Below are positions 1-12,496 of a DNA stretch of 64,000 nt, piece after piece. Position 1 is the first letter of the stretch; each line of letters starts with the position of its first letter. The notes under the pieces are model-generated. The model was not told the DNA's origin. It saw only the letters and a program-made list of their open reading frames with translations, and made no database searches. The stretch comes from an uncultured Pseudophaeobacter sp. Lineage in GTDB: Bacteria > Pseudomonadota > Alphaproteobacteria > Rhodobacterales > Rhodobacteraceae. The stretch is from positions 1-64,000 of the forward strand of contig CAJQNB010000001.1 of assembly GCA_905479575.1 (NCBI GenBank), given 5' to 3'. A program made the translations under genes and the position numbers.

Positions 1-1
1 G

Positions 2-1432
2 ATCACCGTGCCGGTCGATGTCTCGGTCGATGGCGAAGAGCCGCAGCGCTTTCAGGTGCCGGTCGGGCGTGACATTGACCTGCCGCTCAAGCTGCCCCAT
101 GGCGGGCGCAACGTGTTGCAGTTCTCGACCCCGCCGGCCGAGGGCGAACTGACCGACCGCAACAACACCGCGCTGGTGCAGATCAACGGCGTGCGCGACC
201 GGCTCAGCGTGCTGCTGGTTTCGGGCGAGCCCAACCCCGGCACGCGCACCTGGCGCAACCTGCTGAAATCCGATGCCTCGGTCGACCTGGTGCATTTCAC
301 CATCCTGCGCCCGCCCGAGAAACAGGACGGCGTGCCGGTGCAGGAACTGTCGCTGATCGCCTTTCCCACGCGAGAGCTGTTTTTGGAAAAGATCGACGAT
401 TTCGACCTGATCATCTTTGACCGCTACAAGCGGCGCGGCATCCTGCCGGCGATCTATCTCGACAATGTGGCCAACTATGTGGAACAGGGCGGCGCGGTTC
501 TGATCGCAGCAGGACCGGATTTTGCCAGTGCCGATTCGATCTATCGCTCGCCGCTGGCGCGGGTGCTGCCCGCCGCCCCAACCGCACGGGTGCTGGAGCA
601 GGCCTATCGCCCCAAAGTCACCGAGCTTGGCCATCGCCATCCCGTCACCGCAGGGCTGGAACCGCCGGGACAAGAGGGCGAGCCGCACTGGGGCAGCTGG
701 CTGCGCCAGATCGAAGTTGCCGCGCCCCAGGGCCATGTGCTGATGCAAGGTGTCGAGACCCGGCCACTGCTGGTGCTGAACCGGGTCGCCGCCGGGCGGG
801 TGGCCCTGCTGGCCTCGGACCATGCCTGGCTGTGGAGCCGGGGCTATCAGGGCGGCGGACCACAGCTGGAACTGCTGCGCCGGCTGGCCCATTGGATGAT
901 GAAAGAGCCCGAGCTGGAAGAGGAAATGCTCTGGGCAGAGGTCACCGGACAGACCATGCAGGTGTTTCGCCGCCGGATGAGCGGCACCGCAGGCGCGCTC
1001 ACCGTGACGGCGCCGGATGGCAGCGAAACCAGCCTGCAGATGCAGCAACGCGCGCCGGGCCTGTGGGAGGTCAGCTATACCGGGGCTGAACCCGGGCTCT
1101 ACCGGCTGAGCGAAGGCGCAGTCGACACGGTTGTTGGCCTCGGCCCCGCCGCGCCGCGCGAATTCCAACAGACCATTGTCACAGCGGATCTTTTGGCCCC
1201 GGTGCTGGCGCCGCTGCGTGGGGGCGCCATGGCTCTGGAAGACGGGCTGCCACGCCTGCGCGAGGTCAGCGCTGGTCGTCCCGCCTCGGGGCGCGGCTGG
1301 ATCGGGCTGACGCCACGCGCCGCCTATGAGACCCGATCGGTATCCCAAACAACGCTGCTGCCGGCCTGGCTGGGTCTGCTGCTGGCAGCGGGTTTGATCA
1401 TTGCCGGCTGGCTGCGCGAGGGACGCCGCTAG
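2..1432 (+). CDS. Membrane protein with glutamine-amidotransferase-like domain, 3' part
   Basis: The reading frame is open to the left edge of the window, so this is the C-terminal part (about 475 residues) of a longer protein. The GTG at position 8 is probably an internal codon. The visible part starts with a beta-rich domain. A class I glutamine-amidotransferase-like fold follows (LLVSGEPNPGTRTW near residue 70, then an LIIFD strand), and the end has one hydrophobic segment (LLPAWLGLLLAAGLIIAGWL) and a short basic tail. Proteins of this architecture usually sit with MoxR ATPase, DUF58 and BatA-like von Willebrand genes, which would lie to the left. No catalytic function can be assigned. The gene converges on pbpC with a 65-bp gap in which I see no clear terminator. 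Confidence 0.75.
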   Translation: MTVPVDVSVDGEEPQRFQVPVGRDIDLPLKLPHGGRNVLQFSTPPAEGELTDRNNTALVQINGVRDRLSVLLVSGEPNPGTRTWRNLLKSDASVDLVHFTILRPPEKQDGVPVQELSLIAFPTRELFLEKIDDFDLIIFDRYKRRGILPAIYLDNVANYVEQGGAVLIAAGPDFASADSIYRSPLARVLPAAPTARVLEQAYRPKVTELGHRHPVTAGLEPPGQEGEPHWGSWLRQIEVAAPQGHVLMQGVETRPLLVLNRVAAGRVALLASDHAWLWSRGYQGGGPQLELLRRLAHWMMKEPELEEEMLWAEVTGQTMQVFRRRMSGTAGALTVTAPDGSETSLQMQQRAPGLWEVSYTGAEPGLYRLSEGAVDTVVGLGPAAPREFQQTIVTADLLAPVLAPLRGGAMALEDGLPRLREVSAGRPASGRGWIGLTPRAAYETRSVSQTTLLPAWLGLLLAAGLIIAGWLREGRR

Positions 1433-1497
1433 CAGACCGTGTGGCCTTTCCCAGCAAGCCGCAAGAGAACAAAGGCAAGGGGCAGATCGCGTGCGGG

Positions 1498-3645
1498 CTA
1501 ATGAAGCAACCTGTCGATTTCGACGTCAACACTGACGCTATGACCGGCGCTATCCAGCACCACCAGATTGGCAAAGCCCGGCCCCGGATTTGGTACTTCA
1601 AACTCGCGGCGGCGCTGGCCCTTGGCCAGAACCCGACCATCCGCCAACAGGGCAAAGGGGGCAGTGCCGCCGCGCAGCTTCACCACCAGCGGCGCGCCCT
1701 CCAGCGCTAGGGCGGCCCCATCCGGGGGAAACAGCACCTGCGGTGCGGCAGCGCTTTGGGCAAAAACCGCATCCCGCGGCCGGAACCGGCGCAGCGGCAG
1801 CGGCAGCTCTGCCGCCCCCAGGATCAAGGTGGCGGCGGGTGGTGGCGGCGGTGGCGCAGTTTCGGGCTTGAGGCGGCCAAAGGCTTCAAACAGCACCGGC
1901 GCGGCCAGATCGCCACCAAAGGCCCCCGGCACCGGGGTGCCATCGGCCCGGCCCAGCCAGACGCCAATCACATGCTGCCCATCCCAGCCAATCGCCCAGG
2001 CGTCGCGGTGGCCATAGGAGGTTCCGGTTTTATAGGCCAGCACCCCAGCCCGGGCACCGGGCGGCGGCGCCAGCCCACGCAGGATATCCCCCAGCTGCCA
2101 GGCGGCGACCTCGGACATCATTCGGGGCAGATCTTTGGCTCCGGCGCTCTGCAGCGCCCGCAGCTGCGGCCCCTGACCACCGGCGGCAATACCGGCATAG
2201 AGCTGCACCAGATCCTGTAGCGAGGTGCCAATCCCGCCCAGGCTGATGGCCAATCCGGGCTTGCCACCTGGCAGCTTGGGCGTGGCGCCGCCACGCCGCA
2301 TCACCGCCAACAGCTGCGCCGGGCCGATCTCTCGCGTTAGCCGGACCACCGGGATATTCAGGGACAATTGCAGCGCCTCACGCACCCCCAGGTCGCCGCG
2401 AAACTGCCCGTCAAAATTCTGCGGCGCATAGCCATCAAAATCCACCGGTCCGTCATGGATCAGGCTCTCGGGGTGGACCAGGCCGGAGTCAAACCCCAGT
2501 CCATAGACCAGCGGCTTCAGGGTCGAACCCGGCGAGCGCTGCGCCTGGGTCATATCGACAAACCCCTGCCGCGCACTGTCCTCGTAAGAGGGCGAGCCAA
2601 CCGAGGCCAGGATTTCGCCGCTGCGATGATCCACCGCCAACAACGCCGCAGAAACCCGTGGACCCGCCTTGCGGGCGGCCTCTGCCACCAGCGCCGCCAT
2701 TTTGGCCTGCACCTGTGCATCCAGGGTCACCGCCAAACGCGAGACCCCGGGACGCGCTGCCAACAACCGATCCGACAGATGCGGCGCCAGCCGGGGAAAG
2801 CCCTGCATCCGGCGCGGTAGGGGCGCCTGTTGCGCCACCGCAACCTGCGCCGCAGTCAGCAGACCCGCCTGCGCCAGCCGCGCCAAGACCCGATCCCGCG
2901 CTGCCGCGGCGGCCCCAGCGGCACGATCCGGGCGGCGGCGCTCGGGCGATTGCGGCAGGGCAATCAGCAGCGCCGCCTGCGAGGGCGTCAACCGGTTGGG
3001 GGCCTTGCCAAACCAGGCATAGCTCGCCGCGCGGATGCCTTCGAGATTGCCACCATAGGGCGCATGGGTGAGGTAGAGCCCCAGGATCTGCTGCTTGGAA
3101 AGGCGGCGCTCCAGCGCCAGCGCCAGACGAATCTGACGTAGCTTGCCGGCCCAGGCTCCGGTGGTGCCATCCTCCAGTAGCCGCGCCAGTTGCATGGTCA
3201 GGGTTGATCCCCCCGAAATGGTCCGCCCATGCCACAGCGCCTGCCCCATCGCCCGCAGCATGGCCAGGGGATCCACCCCGGCATGGGTCTGAAACCGCTT
3301 GTCCTCATAGGCGATCAGCATGGCGATGAAATCCGGATCCACCTGCGCCAGCTGCGGCGCCATGCGCCAGATGCCATCGCCAACCGGATAGACCCGCAAC
3401 AATGCCCCGTCGCGGTCCAGAACCTCGGTAGAGGTTTCCGCCAGCGTCACCGGCAGAACCGTCTGCGCGATCCATTGGTCAAAGCGCTGCAGCCCCGCCC
3501 CGGCAACCGCCAGGAGCAGGGCCAAAGCAAAGCCGCGCTGCCACAGCCCCCAGCCCGATCCGCCCCTGCGTCTTCGCCAATGCCCAGCTAAGAGCCTGGC
3601 AAAAGGCACAGCCAAGCGCGCCTTTGCCTTCAGACGGCGGATCAC
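1498..3645 (-). CDS. pbpC: Penicillin-binding protein 1C (bifunctional peptidoglycan synthase)
   Basis: This 715-residue protein polymerises lipid II glycan strands and may cross-link peptides at the outer face of the inner membrane. A basic N-terminus is followed by a membrane anchor (about 33-52). The GT51 glycosyltransferase domain has the catalytic glutamate E114 in YEDKRF and the GGSTLTMQLAR motif near 145-155. The transpeptidase domain has S374-T-L-K377, S428-L-N430 and K539-T-G-T, so all three penicillin-binding motifs are intact. The C-terminal 120 residues match the PBP1C-specific domain. The start overlaps the stop of the alpha-2-macroglobulin gene by 4 bp, so the two are translationally coupled. 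This is the classic bacterial A2M-PbpC pair, in which PbpC is thought to repair the wall when the envelope is attacked. Confidence 0.93.
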   Translation of the reverse strand: MIRRLKAKARLAVPFARLLAGHWRRRRGGSGWGLWQRGFALALLLAVAGAGLQRFDQWIAQTVLPVTLAETSTEVLDRDGALLRVYPVGDGIWRMAPQLAQVDPDFIAMLIAYEDKRFQTHAGVDPLAMLRAMGQALWHGRTISGGSTLTMQLARLLEDGTTGAWAGKLRQIRLALALERRLSKQQILGLYLTHAPYGGNLEGIRAASYAWFGKAPNRLTPSQAALLIALPQSPERRRPDRAAGAAAAARDRVLARLAQAGLLTAAQVAVAQQAPLPRRMQGFPRLAPHLSDRLLAARPGVSRLAVTLDAQVQAKMAALVAEAARKAGPRVSAALLAVDHRSGEILASVGSPSYEDSARQGFVDMTQAQRSPGSTLKPLVYGLGFDSGLVHPESLIHDGPVDFDGYAPQNFDGQFRGDLGVREALQLSLNIPVVRLTREIGPAQLLAVMRRGGATPKLPGGKPGLAISLGGIGTSLQDLVQLYAGIAAGGQGPQLRALQSAGAKDLPRMMSEVAAWQLGDILRGLAPPPGARAGVLAYKTGTSYGHRDAWAIGWDGQHVIGVWLGRADGTPVPGAFGGDLAAPVLFEAFGRLKPETAPPPPPPAATLILGAAELPLPLRRFRPRDAVFAQSAAAPQVLFPPDGAALALEGAPLVVKLRGGTAPFALLADGRVLAKGQRRREFEVPNPGPGFANLVVLDSAGHSVSVDVEIDRLLH

Positions 3646-6600
3646 CGGATCACAACCGAGCCCGCAGCAGTATGGGCGCGGTAGGCCGGGCGATACATGT
3701 CCTCGACCTGGGCGGCCGGACGATGGAAGGTGCCCGGCGTCACCGCGCGGCTGATATAGGCCAGCGTTGCGGTTTTGCGTCCTGACAGATCAATCGCCGC
3801 CAAGAACCGGTCACTGCGGAACTCGGCATGTTCTGCTGAGGTTGGCTTCAGCCAGGCCAAATCGCGCAGATCCCCCGAGCGCAACAGATTGGGGTTGTCG
3901 ATCTCGATCCCGGCGGCCAGCGGATCGCTGATCATCAGCCGCGCCCCCACGGTCTCATGGGGCGTGACCCGCAGCACGGTGACAAAACGATCCCCGATTT
4001 CAAAGGCCGTGCCATCCAGCTCCTGCCCCTCCAGGCTGTAGTAGCTGCGCGTAATCGTATAGCCATAACCGCCAGCGGCTGGTGGCACCTCAGGCACCCC
4101 CAGCGTGGTCAGGGTAAGATCCGTTACCGCGCCACTGGCACTGGTGATTGACATATCAGGCAGGCTCTGGCCGCCATCTATCTGCACAAAGGGCCCGTCT
4201 GACGGTTGGCCATTGATCAACATCCCCGAGCTCTCGGGGTTTTTGATCAGCGCATGGGCCGCCAAAAGCGTCCAGGCGGATTCCTGCGTCGACATCCGGG
4301 TGGTGTTTGTGCTGACCCGGGTGCTCAGCGTCTCGGCGCTGATCACATCCGACCCCGCCTCGGTGATCAAAGCCAGAACCGCCGCCGCATCGCGACGCTG
4401 GGTGCCATAGTCCGCACGCCAGACCGGTCCTTCCTGCTCGGCCCGCTGCAACAGCTCGCCTGCGCGGGCAAACATCCGGTCGGCGCGGCGCTGATCGCCA
4501 TAGGCCGCCAGCGCGCCGCCCAGCTGAGCCGCCGCCAAAGGCGTGGCAAAGGCCCGTGCCTTTACATCGGCATAGTAGCGCAGATCACCCATGGAGGCCG
4601 CGCCTTCGCGGGCCAGAACCAGCAGCGCATAGGCCACGTCTTCGCCACCCTCCTCAAAATCAGAGGCGTAGTTCAGCCGGTTGCGCAGATTGTCCATCGC
4701 CCGCACAAAGGCGGCCTCTGGCACTTCGTGGCCCTGCCGACGCGCCCGCGACAGGAAGTCGGAGGCATAGGCATCCAGCCAGAAATCACCGCTTTCGGCC
4801 CGCCACAGACCAAAGGCGCCATTGCTGGCCTGACGCGTCAACACCCGCTGGATCGCCGATTGGATCCGCTCCTTGACCTGCGGCCCGCGGCCCAACCCCA
4901 GCGACTGCGCCACCGAAGACAGATAGAGCAGCGGCAGCGCCTTGGAGGTCACCTGCTCGGTGCAGCCATAGGGATATTGATCGAGGCTTGCGAGCAGTCC
5001 AGGCACGTCAAATTTTGCCAGTGGTCCCGCCGACAGAACCGCCCGTGCAGTGCCCGGTCTGAGCCCGGCAAAGACATCCTCGGTCAGCTCAAAATTGCTG
5101 CCTTTGTTGAGGGTGAACCGGCGGGTAGTGGCCAGCACCGGATCATTGGCCCGCACCGGCAGGCGCAAGACCTGGCTCAGGTGTTTGCCATCCGGGGTAA
5201 TCAGCGACAGGATCACCTCGGGGTCGCCCACATCCGTTGCTGTGACCGGCAGCTCCAGCACCGCCTTGCCCTGGTCGCTCAGGGTGATTGATCCGGGCAA
5301 ATTGCCCAGGGTGATCCCCGCGCCCAGAGACTGCGCCAGCAGGGTCATTTCTCCGGCGGGGCCATCGGCGTGCACCAGTTCAATATTGATCCGGCTTTGA
5401 TCCCCAGGGGCAAGGAAGCGCGGCAAAGAGGCCGTAACCACCACAGGGTCGCGCACCAACATATCGGCCTCGGCCTGGCCGACTGCGGCCCCGGACCAGG
5501 CCATGACCATCAGCCGCACGGTGCCGTTAAAGGCAGGCAGATCCATCGGGAACGCAACCATACCGCTGGCATCGACCTGCACCGCGCCAGAGAAGAAGGC
5601 CACCAGATCCTGCGTCGGGGGCGGCGATTGCATCTGCAAGCCCCGATCGGCATCGCCCCCAGAGCGCAGCTGCCCCAAAGCACCATTGCCCGGATCAATC
5701 AACCGCCCGTAGATGTCGCGCAGCTCCATCCCCAGACGACGTTGACCGTGATAATGGGCACTGGGATCCGGGCTTTTGAAGTCGGTGAGGTTGAGAATGC
5801 CAAGATCCACCGCTGCCACCGTCAGCCAGACCTGCTCCCCCGGCTTGGCGCCAGTGACTTTGATCTGCGCCGTCTCGGTACTGCGGGGGCGGGCCACCTC
5901 GGGCACCTCGATGGCGACCTCGAGCTCTTGTCCCGGCTGGGTGATGGTTGCATGGGCCAGCCCCAGCGCCCGGGTTGGGGTGCGGCTGGTCTTGCCGGTC
6001 AGGGGCTGTAGCATCATTGCAGTGACATAGGCACCGCTGCCCCAGTCCTGGGTGACGGTCAGTGGCACCAGCACTTCGCCGGCCTCGACCTCAACCGCGT
6101 GGCGTTCGATCACCTGGTTCGACAGTACCGAAATCAGCGCCGTGCCGGCGCTTTGTGGCACCAGCCGCAGCTGGGCGGTATCGCCGGGCTGATAGCTGTC
6201 GGCATCCAGGGACATCTCCAGCCGGTCCGGCGTGGCCGAGGCATCGGCGGGGGCATACCAGCCCGCGTAGAAATCCAAAGCCGCCTCGACATAGGCGCCA
6301 TCCAGCCGCTCAACCACCAGTTCATAGCGGCCCCAGTCCGTCGGGGTCGACAGCAGAACAGGTGTCTCCCCCAGCAGGGCTTCGCCCGTGGCGATGCTTT
6401 TGCGGCGGGTGCTGCGCTCCCAGTTCCAATTGCCATAAAGCTGATACCAGTGATAACGGGTCTCGATCCGGTTCAGGCTCCATTTCACCCGCATGGGCAT
6501 CGGCTGCTGATCTGGCGACAGGGCCACCAGTTCAAACCCGGCTTCGGTGCCCTCGGCGACCACCTCGTCAAACAGTGGCTTGATGCCCAGGATCGGCCCC

Positions 6601-9212
6601 GAGGGGCTGACCGGCAGATCCATCCGGCGCTCAACCGGGCGGCCCGATCCATCTGTCAGCCGGGTGGTGAGTGAGGCTTCAAAGGGCTGACCCGTGGCCT
6701 CGACCACCGGCAGCTCAACGGTGAGCCGGGCCGCGCCACTGGCATCCGTCTTGTCGCCGCCAAAATAGTTCCTTTGGCTGTCATTGGGCGCATCATAGCG
6801 GCCAAAGTGATAGCCGGGCCATTTCGCCAGAGTGCTGACCGGGCGCAGGCGCAGATCCCCATCAATGCCAAGATCCGCCCCCGGCGCCCCAAAGAGATAG
6901 CGCGCAGAGATATCCAGCTGGGCAAATTCACCCGGGCGCAGATTGCCGGAATTGGCAATGCTTTGGTCAAAATCTATACGTTCGGGCATAAAATCTTCGA
7001 CCAGGATCTGACGGCTGGCCAGGGCAGGCGCTTTGACATCGCTCTTGATCTCTAGCCGCCAGGTGCCCCGTGGCGCGGTGCTGCCAACCGGCAGGTCAAA
7101 GACATGGCCCCCCATGTTTCCCCCGGTTGACACATGACGGCTGTATTCCACCCCGTCAGGCCGGGTGAGTATCGCGGTCAGCGGCAGATCCTGGATCGCC
7201 TGCGCCGCGCTGTCGCGGGTCAAAGCGGTGACATGGATCACCTCCCCGGCGCGGTACGCCCCACGGTCGGTGGCCAAGAACACATCCACCGGCCCCGGCG
7301 AGGGCCGTCCCTCGACACCACGGTCGGACAGATCAAAGGCCGCGTCTTTCAACGACAGGAAGGCAAAATCCTCAACCTCTGTGGCGCCCATGACCTGCGC
7401 CTGGATCATCGCCGCAGCCGAGCCGCCGCGCCCCCGGGCCAGACCCGGTGCAAAATGGGCATAGCCGGTGGCGTCGCTTGTGGCTGTGCCCAGCACCGCA
7501 TTGGCATTGGAGATCAGCGTCACCTCGACCCCGGCGCGCGGCTTGGCATCGGACAGCCCCTGCACCTGAACGTGCAGCCCGTCGCTGCCCGACATGGTGC
7601 TGAGCCCAAGATCAGTCAGAACAAACCACTGGTTGGCACTGGGATCTTCATAGGGGTCAGCGCCCTTGTAGCTGGCCGAGAGCACGTAAATCCCCACCGG
7701 CTGGTCGGCAATGGCTTCGGCCAGGGGCAGACGGGTGGTCATGTCCTGGTTCAGGGTGTTTTGCACCACTGCGGTGCCGCTCCAGACCTCTTCGGCGATG
7801 TCGCGGGCAAAATCTTCCTCCTGCCACTGTGACAGGGGGCGGCCAAAATAGCCCTCCTGCAGGCTGCGCAGCAGGTTTCGGTCACTGACCCGGCGCAGTT
7901 GCAGGGTGAGCTCCGTCAGGTTTACGGTTTCAACCGGCAGCGCCGCCTGATCGGTCTTGGCCAAAACATAGGCCCGTCCCGGAAACCGCACTGCCGGGCT
8001 GCGATCGCCAATGTAGTGGGTGAGCTCCACATCCTTGATCAGCGCATCGCCATTGCCCGCAGGCAGACCGCTGCGCAGGGTCATCTGGTAGCGGCGACCA
8101 TGTTCCAGCCCCTCAACACAAAGCTCGCGACCCTCGGCAGTGGCGACGATTCCTGGCGCTGACAGTTTCAGGTAATCCTCATAGGTGACGCCGCTCAGCA
8201 GCAGGGGTTCGGAGAACTCAACACAGAGACGCGGCGTGGCGCTGTCGCTTTGCACCCGGCTGTCGGTGACGCGAAAGCCGTATTTTTCGATCATCCGGTC
8301 CAGCAGCCGGGCGGTATCCCGGCGCGGTGCAATCTCTTCGGCCAGCCGCAGCAGCGGCAGCATATCCCGCCCCCGTCCCAGTTTTTCCAGCGCCCGTGCC
8401 GCGGCAACCAAACCGTTGACCTGAACCTCACCGGAGGAGGCACGCAGATAGGCGTTGAGACCAGCCGCCAGCGCCTGTTTCCGCGCCTCCCGCTTGGCAG
8501 AGGAGCCGCTTTGATTATCGCTATGGCGCAGCAGCACAGCGGAATATTCCGCCCAAAGCCCGGCTTCATCGCTCAGCGCAACCGCCTGCGCCAACCACCG
8601 CAGTGCGCCTTTGGTATTGCCGCCCCGCGCCTGAATCCGCGCCGCCGCGACCATGTCTTCCAATGCCGCACCCTCGGACGGGAACTGGCGCCCCATCTCT
8701 GCGGCAATCTGGTAGGCATTTTTGAAATCCGCGTCTCGCAGGCTGGTCAAGCGCTTGGCCCGTGCGGCGCCCTGGGCCAAAAGAGCAGCAGGCTGATCCT
8801 GCTTCAGGGCCGAAATCGCCCCGACGAATTGCGACGCCGACTGCATGTTCTGCTTAGGAAAACAGGCGTTTGAACGGCTATTGTAGGAGAACCCAGCGCA
8901 GCTGTCCTGGGCGCTACAAGCCGCCTGACACGATGCCAGATCCGTATCAAACAGCGCCTGCAGATCCGATCCGTAATAATCGGTATCCATAAAGCCCTGA
9001 TAGCGCTGCGGCGGGATAACGGAATCAGCCTGCGCCGCAGTTGCAAAAACGGTTGAAATCCCAGTGATCAGCACAAGGGCAAGATGCGCGATGACGGCCG
9101 CTCGCTGCCGCTGTTGCGGGTCGTTGTATACAGGCCGCCCTGCCCAGCCGCAAACACGCTGGCAAAATGCGTGGAGAAAAAAGGTGAACCGTTGAATAAA
9201 ACAAACTGGCAT
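3642..9212 (-). CDS. Alpha-2-macroglobulin family protease trap with N-terminal PAN domain
   Basis: A 1856-residue periplasmic protein of the bacterial alpha-2-macroglobulin (YfhM/ECAM) family, which traps attacking proteases. The thioester motif is intact: YPYGCTEQ, with C1417 and Q1420. A PAN/apple domain lies near residues 65-135, with several cysteines (DLASCQAACSAQDSCAGF). Macroglobulin repeats and the bait region follow, then the thioester-containing helical domain and a C-terminal receptor-like domain. The start is fixed by AGGAGG about 6 bases before the ATG. This gives an unusually long leader: about 38 residues come before the hydrophobic stretch (VIAHLALVLITGISTVFATAAQA), which looks like a signal peptide ending near residue 62. 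There is no lipobox cysteine, so it is probably soluble or held by its leader. It is coupled to pbpC. Confidence 0.93.
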   Translation of the reverse strand: MPVCFIQRFTFFLHAFCQRVCGWAGRPVYNDPQQRQRAAVIAHLALVLITGISTVFATAAQADSVIPPQRYQGFMDTDYYGSDLQALFDTDLASCQAACSAQDSCAGFSYNSRSNACFPKQNMQSASQFVGAISALKQDQPAALLAQGAARAKRLTSLRDADFKNAYQIAAEMGRQFPSEGAALEDMVAAARIQARGGNTKGALRWLAQAVALSDEAGLWAEYSAVLLRHSDNQSGSSAKREARKQALAAGLNAYLRASSGEVQVNGLVAAARALEKLGRGRDMLPLLRLAEEIAPRRDTARLLDRMIEKYGFRVTDSRVQSDSATPRLCVEFSEPLLLSGVTYEDYLKLSAPGIVATAEGRELCVEGLEHGRRYQMTLRSGLPAGNGDALIKDVELTHYIGDRSPAVRFPGRAYVLAKTDQAALPVETVNLTELTLQLRRVSDRNLLRSLQEGYFGRPLSQWQEEDFARDIAEEVWSGTAVVQNTLNQDMTTRLPLAEAIADQPVGIYVLSASYKGADPYEDPSANQWFVLTDLGLSTMSGSDGLHVQVQGLSDAKPRAGVEVTLISNANAVLGTATSDATGYAHFAPGLARGRGGSAAAMIQAQVMGATEVEDFAFLSLKDAAFDLSDRGVEGRPSPGPVDVFLATDRGAYRAGEVIHVTALTRDSAAQAIQDLPLTAILTRPDGVEYSRHVSTGGNMGGHVFDLPVGSTAPRGTWRLEIKSDVKAPALASRQILVEDFMPERIDFDQSIANSGNLRPGEFAQLDISARYLFGAPGADLGIDGDLRLRPVSTLAKWPGYHFGRYDAPNDSQRNYFGGDKTDASGAARLTVELPVVEATGQPFEASLTTRLTDGSGRPVERRMDLPVSPSGPILGIKPLFDEVVAEGTEAGFELVALSPDQQPMPMRVKWSLNRIETRYHWYQLYGNWNWERSTRRKSIATGEALLGETPVLLSTPTDWGRYELVVERLDGAYVEAALDFYAGWYAPADASATPDRLEMSLDADSYQPGDTAQLRLVPQSAGTALISVLSNQVIERHAVEVEAGEVLVPLTVTQDWGSGAYVTAMMLQPLTGKTSRTPTRALGLAHATITQPGQELEVAIEVPEVARPRSTETAQIKVTGAKPGEQVWLTVAAVDLGILNLTDFKSPDPSAHYHGQRRLGMELRDIYGRLIDPGNGALGQLRSGGDADRGLQMQSPPPTQDLVAFFSGAVQVDASGMVAFPMDLPAFNGTVRLMVMAWSGAAVGQAEADMLVRDPVVVTASLPRFLAPGDQSRINIELVHADGPAGEMTLLAQSLGAGITLGNLPGSITLSDQGKAVLELPVTATDVGDPEVILSLITPDGKHLSQVLRLPVRANDPVLATTRRFTLNKGSNFELTEDVFAGLRPGTARAVLSAGPLAKFDVPGLLASLDQYPYGCTEQVTSKALPLLYLSSVAQSLGLGRGPQVKERIQSAIQRVLTRQASNGAFGLWRAESGDFWLDAYASDFLSRARRQGHEVPEAAFVRAMDNLRNRLNYASDFEEGGEDVAYALLVLAREGAASMGDLRYYADVKARAFATPLAAAQLGGALAAYGDQRRADRMFARAGELLQRAEQEGPVWRADYGTQRRDAAAVLALITEAGSDVISAETLSTRVSTNTTRMSTQESAWTLLAAHALIKNPESSGMLINGQPSDGPFVQIDGGQSLPDMSITSASGAVTDLTLTTLGVPEVPPAAGGYGYTITRSYYSLEGQELDGTAFEIGDRFVTVLRVTPHETVGARLMISDPLAAGIEIDNPNLLRSGDLRDLAWLKPTSAEHAEFRSDRFLAAIDLSGRKTATLAYISRAVTPGTFHRPAAQVEDMYRPAYRAHTAAGSVVIR

Positions 9213-9318
9213 AGCGCCCTCCTAAATCAAGCACAGGCTGGCACGAGCTTAACATCATAGCAAGAAGTTCACGCGTAAGACTGTTGCTACGACCTTTGTA
9301 TTTTCACCCGACTGTCGC

Positions 9319-9335
9319 CCCCCATATTTTGGGGG
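9319..9335 (+). promoter_or_regulatory. Stem-loop in the leader of the hybrid kinase gene
   Basis: CCCCCA pairs with TGGGGG around a 5-base loop. A T-rich stretch follows, and then the kinase start at 9368. It could be an attenuator or simply a leader hairpin. The 155-bp gap between the divergent A2M and kinase genes holds nothing else I recognise. Confidence 0.3.
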
Positions 9336-9367
9336 ACTGTTTGTTGTATTTGTTGGAGCCTGCAGGG

Positions 9368-11671
<2,304 letters not shown>

Positions 11672-11686
11672 GGTCAGATCCGCGTC

Positions 11687-12457
11687 TCACTCCGCCGGGT
11701 GGCGCAGAAATACCGGCTTCATCGGCTCTGACAGCTGTGGCTGATAGACATATCCGCCGCTGTCAAACTCCTGCAATGCCGAGGCATCAGCAATCCGGTT
11801 CTGGATCACATAGCGCGCCATCGCCCCACGGGCGCGTTTGGCATAAAAGCTGACCACCTTGGGGGTGCCGTTTTTGTCTTCCATAAACACCGGCGTCACC
11901 ACCTGCGGTTTGAGCGCCTTCAGATCCACTGCGCCAAAATATTCTTGGCTGGCGCAGTTCACCAGGACCTTAGCCCCGACCGCTTCGGCCTGGGCATTCA
12001 GCGCCTCGGCGATCTGGCTGCCCCAGTATTCATAAAGGTTTTTGCCGCGTGGATTTTTCAGCCGCGAGCCCATTTCCAGCCGGTAGGGCTGCATTGCGTC
12101 CAGCGGCCGCAACAGGCCATACAGACCAGACAGAATGCGAAAATGATCCTGCGCCCAGGCCATTTCTTCGGGCTCCAGCGAGGCGGCTTCCAGCCCCTGA
12201 TAGGTGTCACCGGCAAAGGCCAGCGCCGCAGGGCGCAGATCCGCAGCCTGTGGATCTGCGGCAAAATCGCGGAACCGATCATAGTTCAGCTTGGCCAGAT
12301 CCTCACTTAAATGCATCAGCTTCATCAGCTCTGGCACAGTGAGCGCACGCGCCACGGCATTCAGAGCGATGGCATCATCCTGAAAGGCAGGAAAGCTCAT
12401 CTCCTGATCCCGCTCCGACCAATCCAGCTTTTTGGCCGGGGATACCACTACCAGCAT
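11687..12457 (-). CDS. yaaA: Peroxide stress protein YaaA (DUF328)
   Basis: This 256-residue protein begins with the family signature MLVVVSPAKKLDW and is full length. In Escherichia coli, YaaA limits free intracellular iron during hydrogen peroxide stress and binds DNA; the exact chemistry is not settled. AAAAGGAG lies just upstream of the ATG. It lies 39 bp downstream of recQ on the same strand, so the two are probably co-transcribed. This pairs a helicase with a protein that protects DNA from Fenton damage. Confidence 0.93.
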   Translation of the reverse strand: MLVVVSPAKKLDWSERDQEMSFPAFQDDAIALNAVARALTVPELMKLMHLSEDLAKLNYDRFRDFAADPQAADLRPAALAFAGDTYQGLEAASLEPEEMAWAQDHFRILSGLYGLLRPLDAMQPYRLEMGSRLKNPRGKNLYEYWGSQIAEALNAQAEAVGAKVLVNCASQEYFGAVDLKALKPQVVTPVFMEDKNGTPKVVSFYAKRARGAMARYVIQNRIADASALQEFDSGGYVYQPQLSEPMKPVFLRHPAE

Positions 12458-12496
12458 CGCGCGCTCCTTTTGTTTCCGCTTTGTTTCCCGTTAGAC

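Noticed and set aside
4206..5291. 361-codon plus-strand frame inside the alpha-2-macroglobulin gene
   Set aside because: Composition is that of a complementary strand and it overlaps the intact thioester domain.
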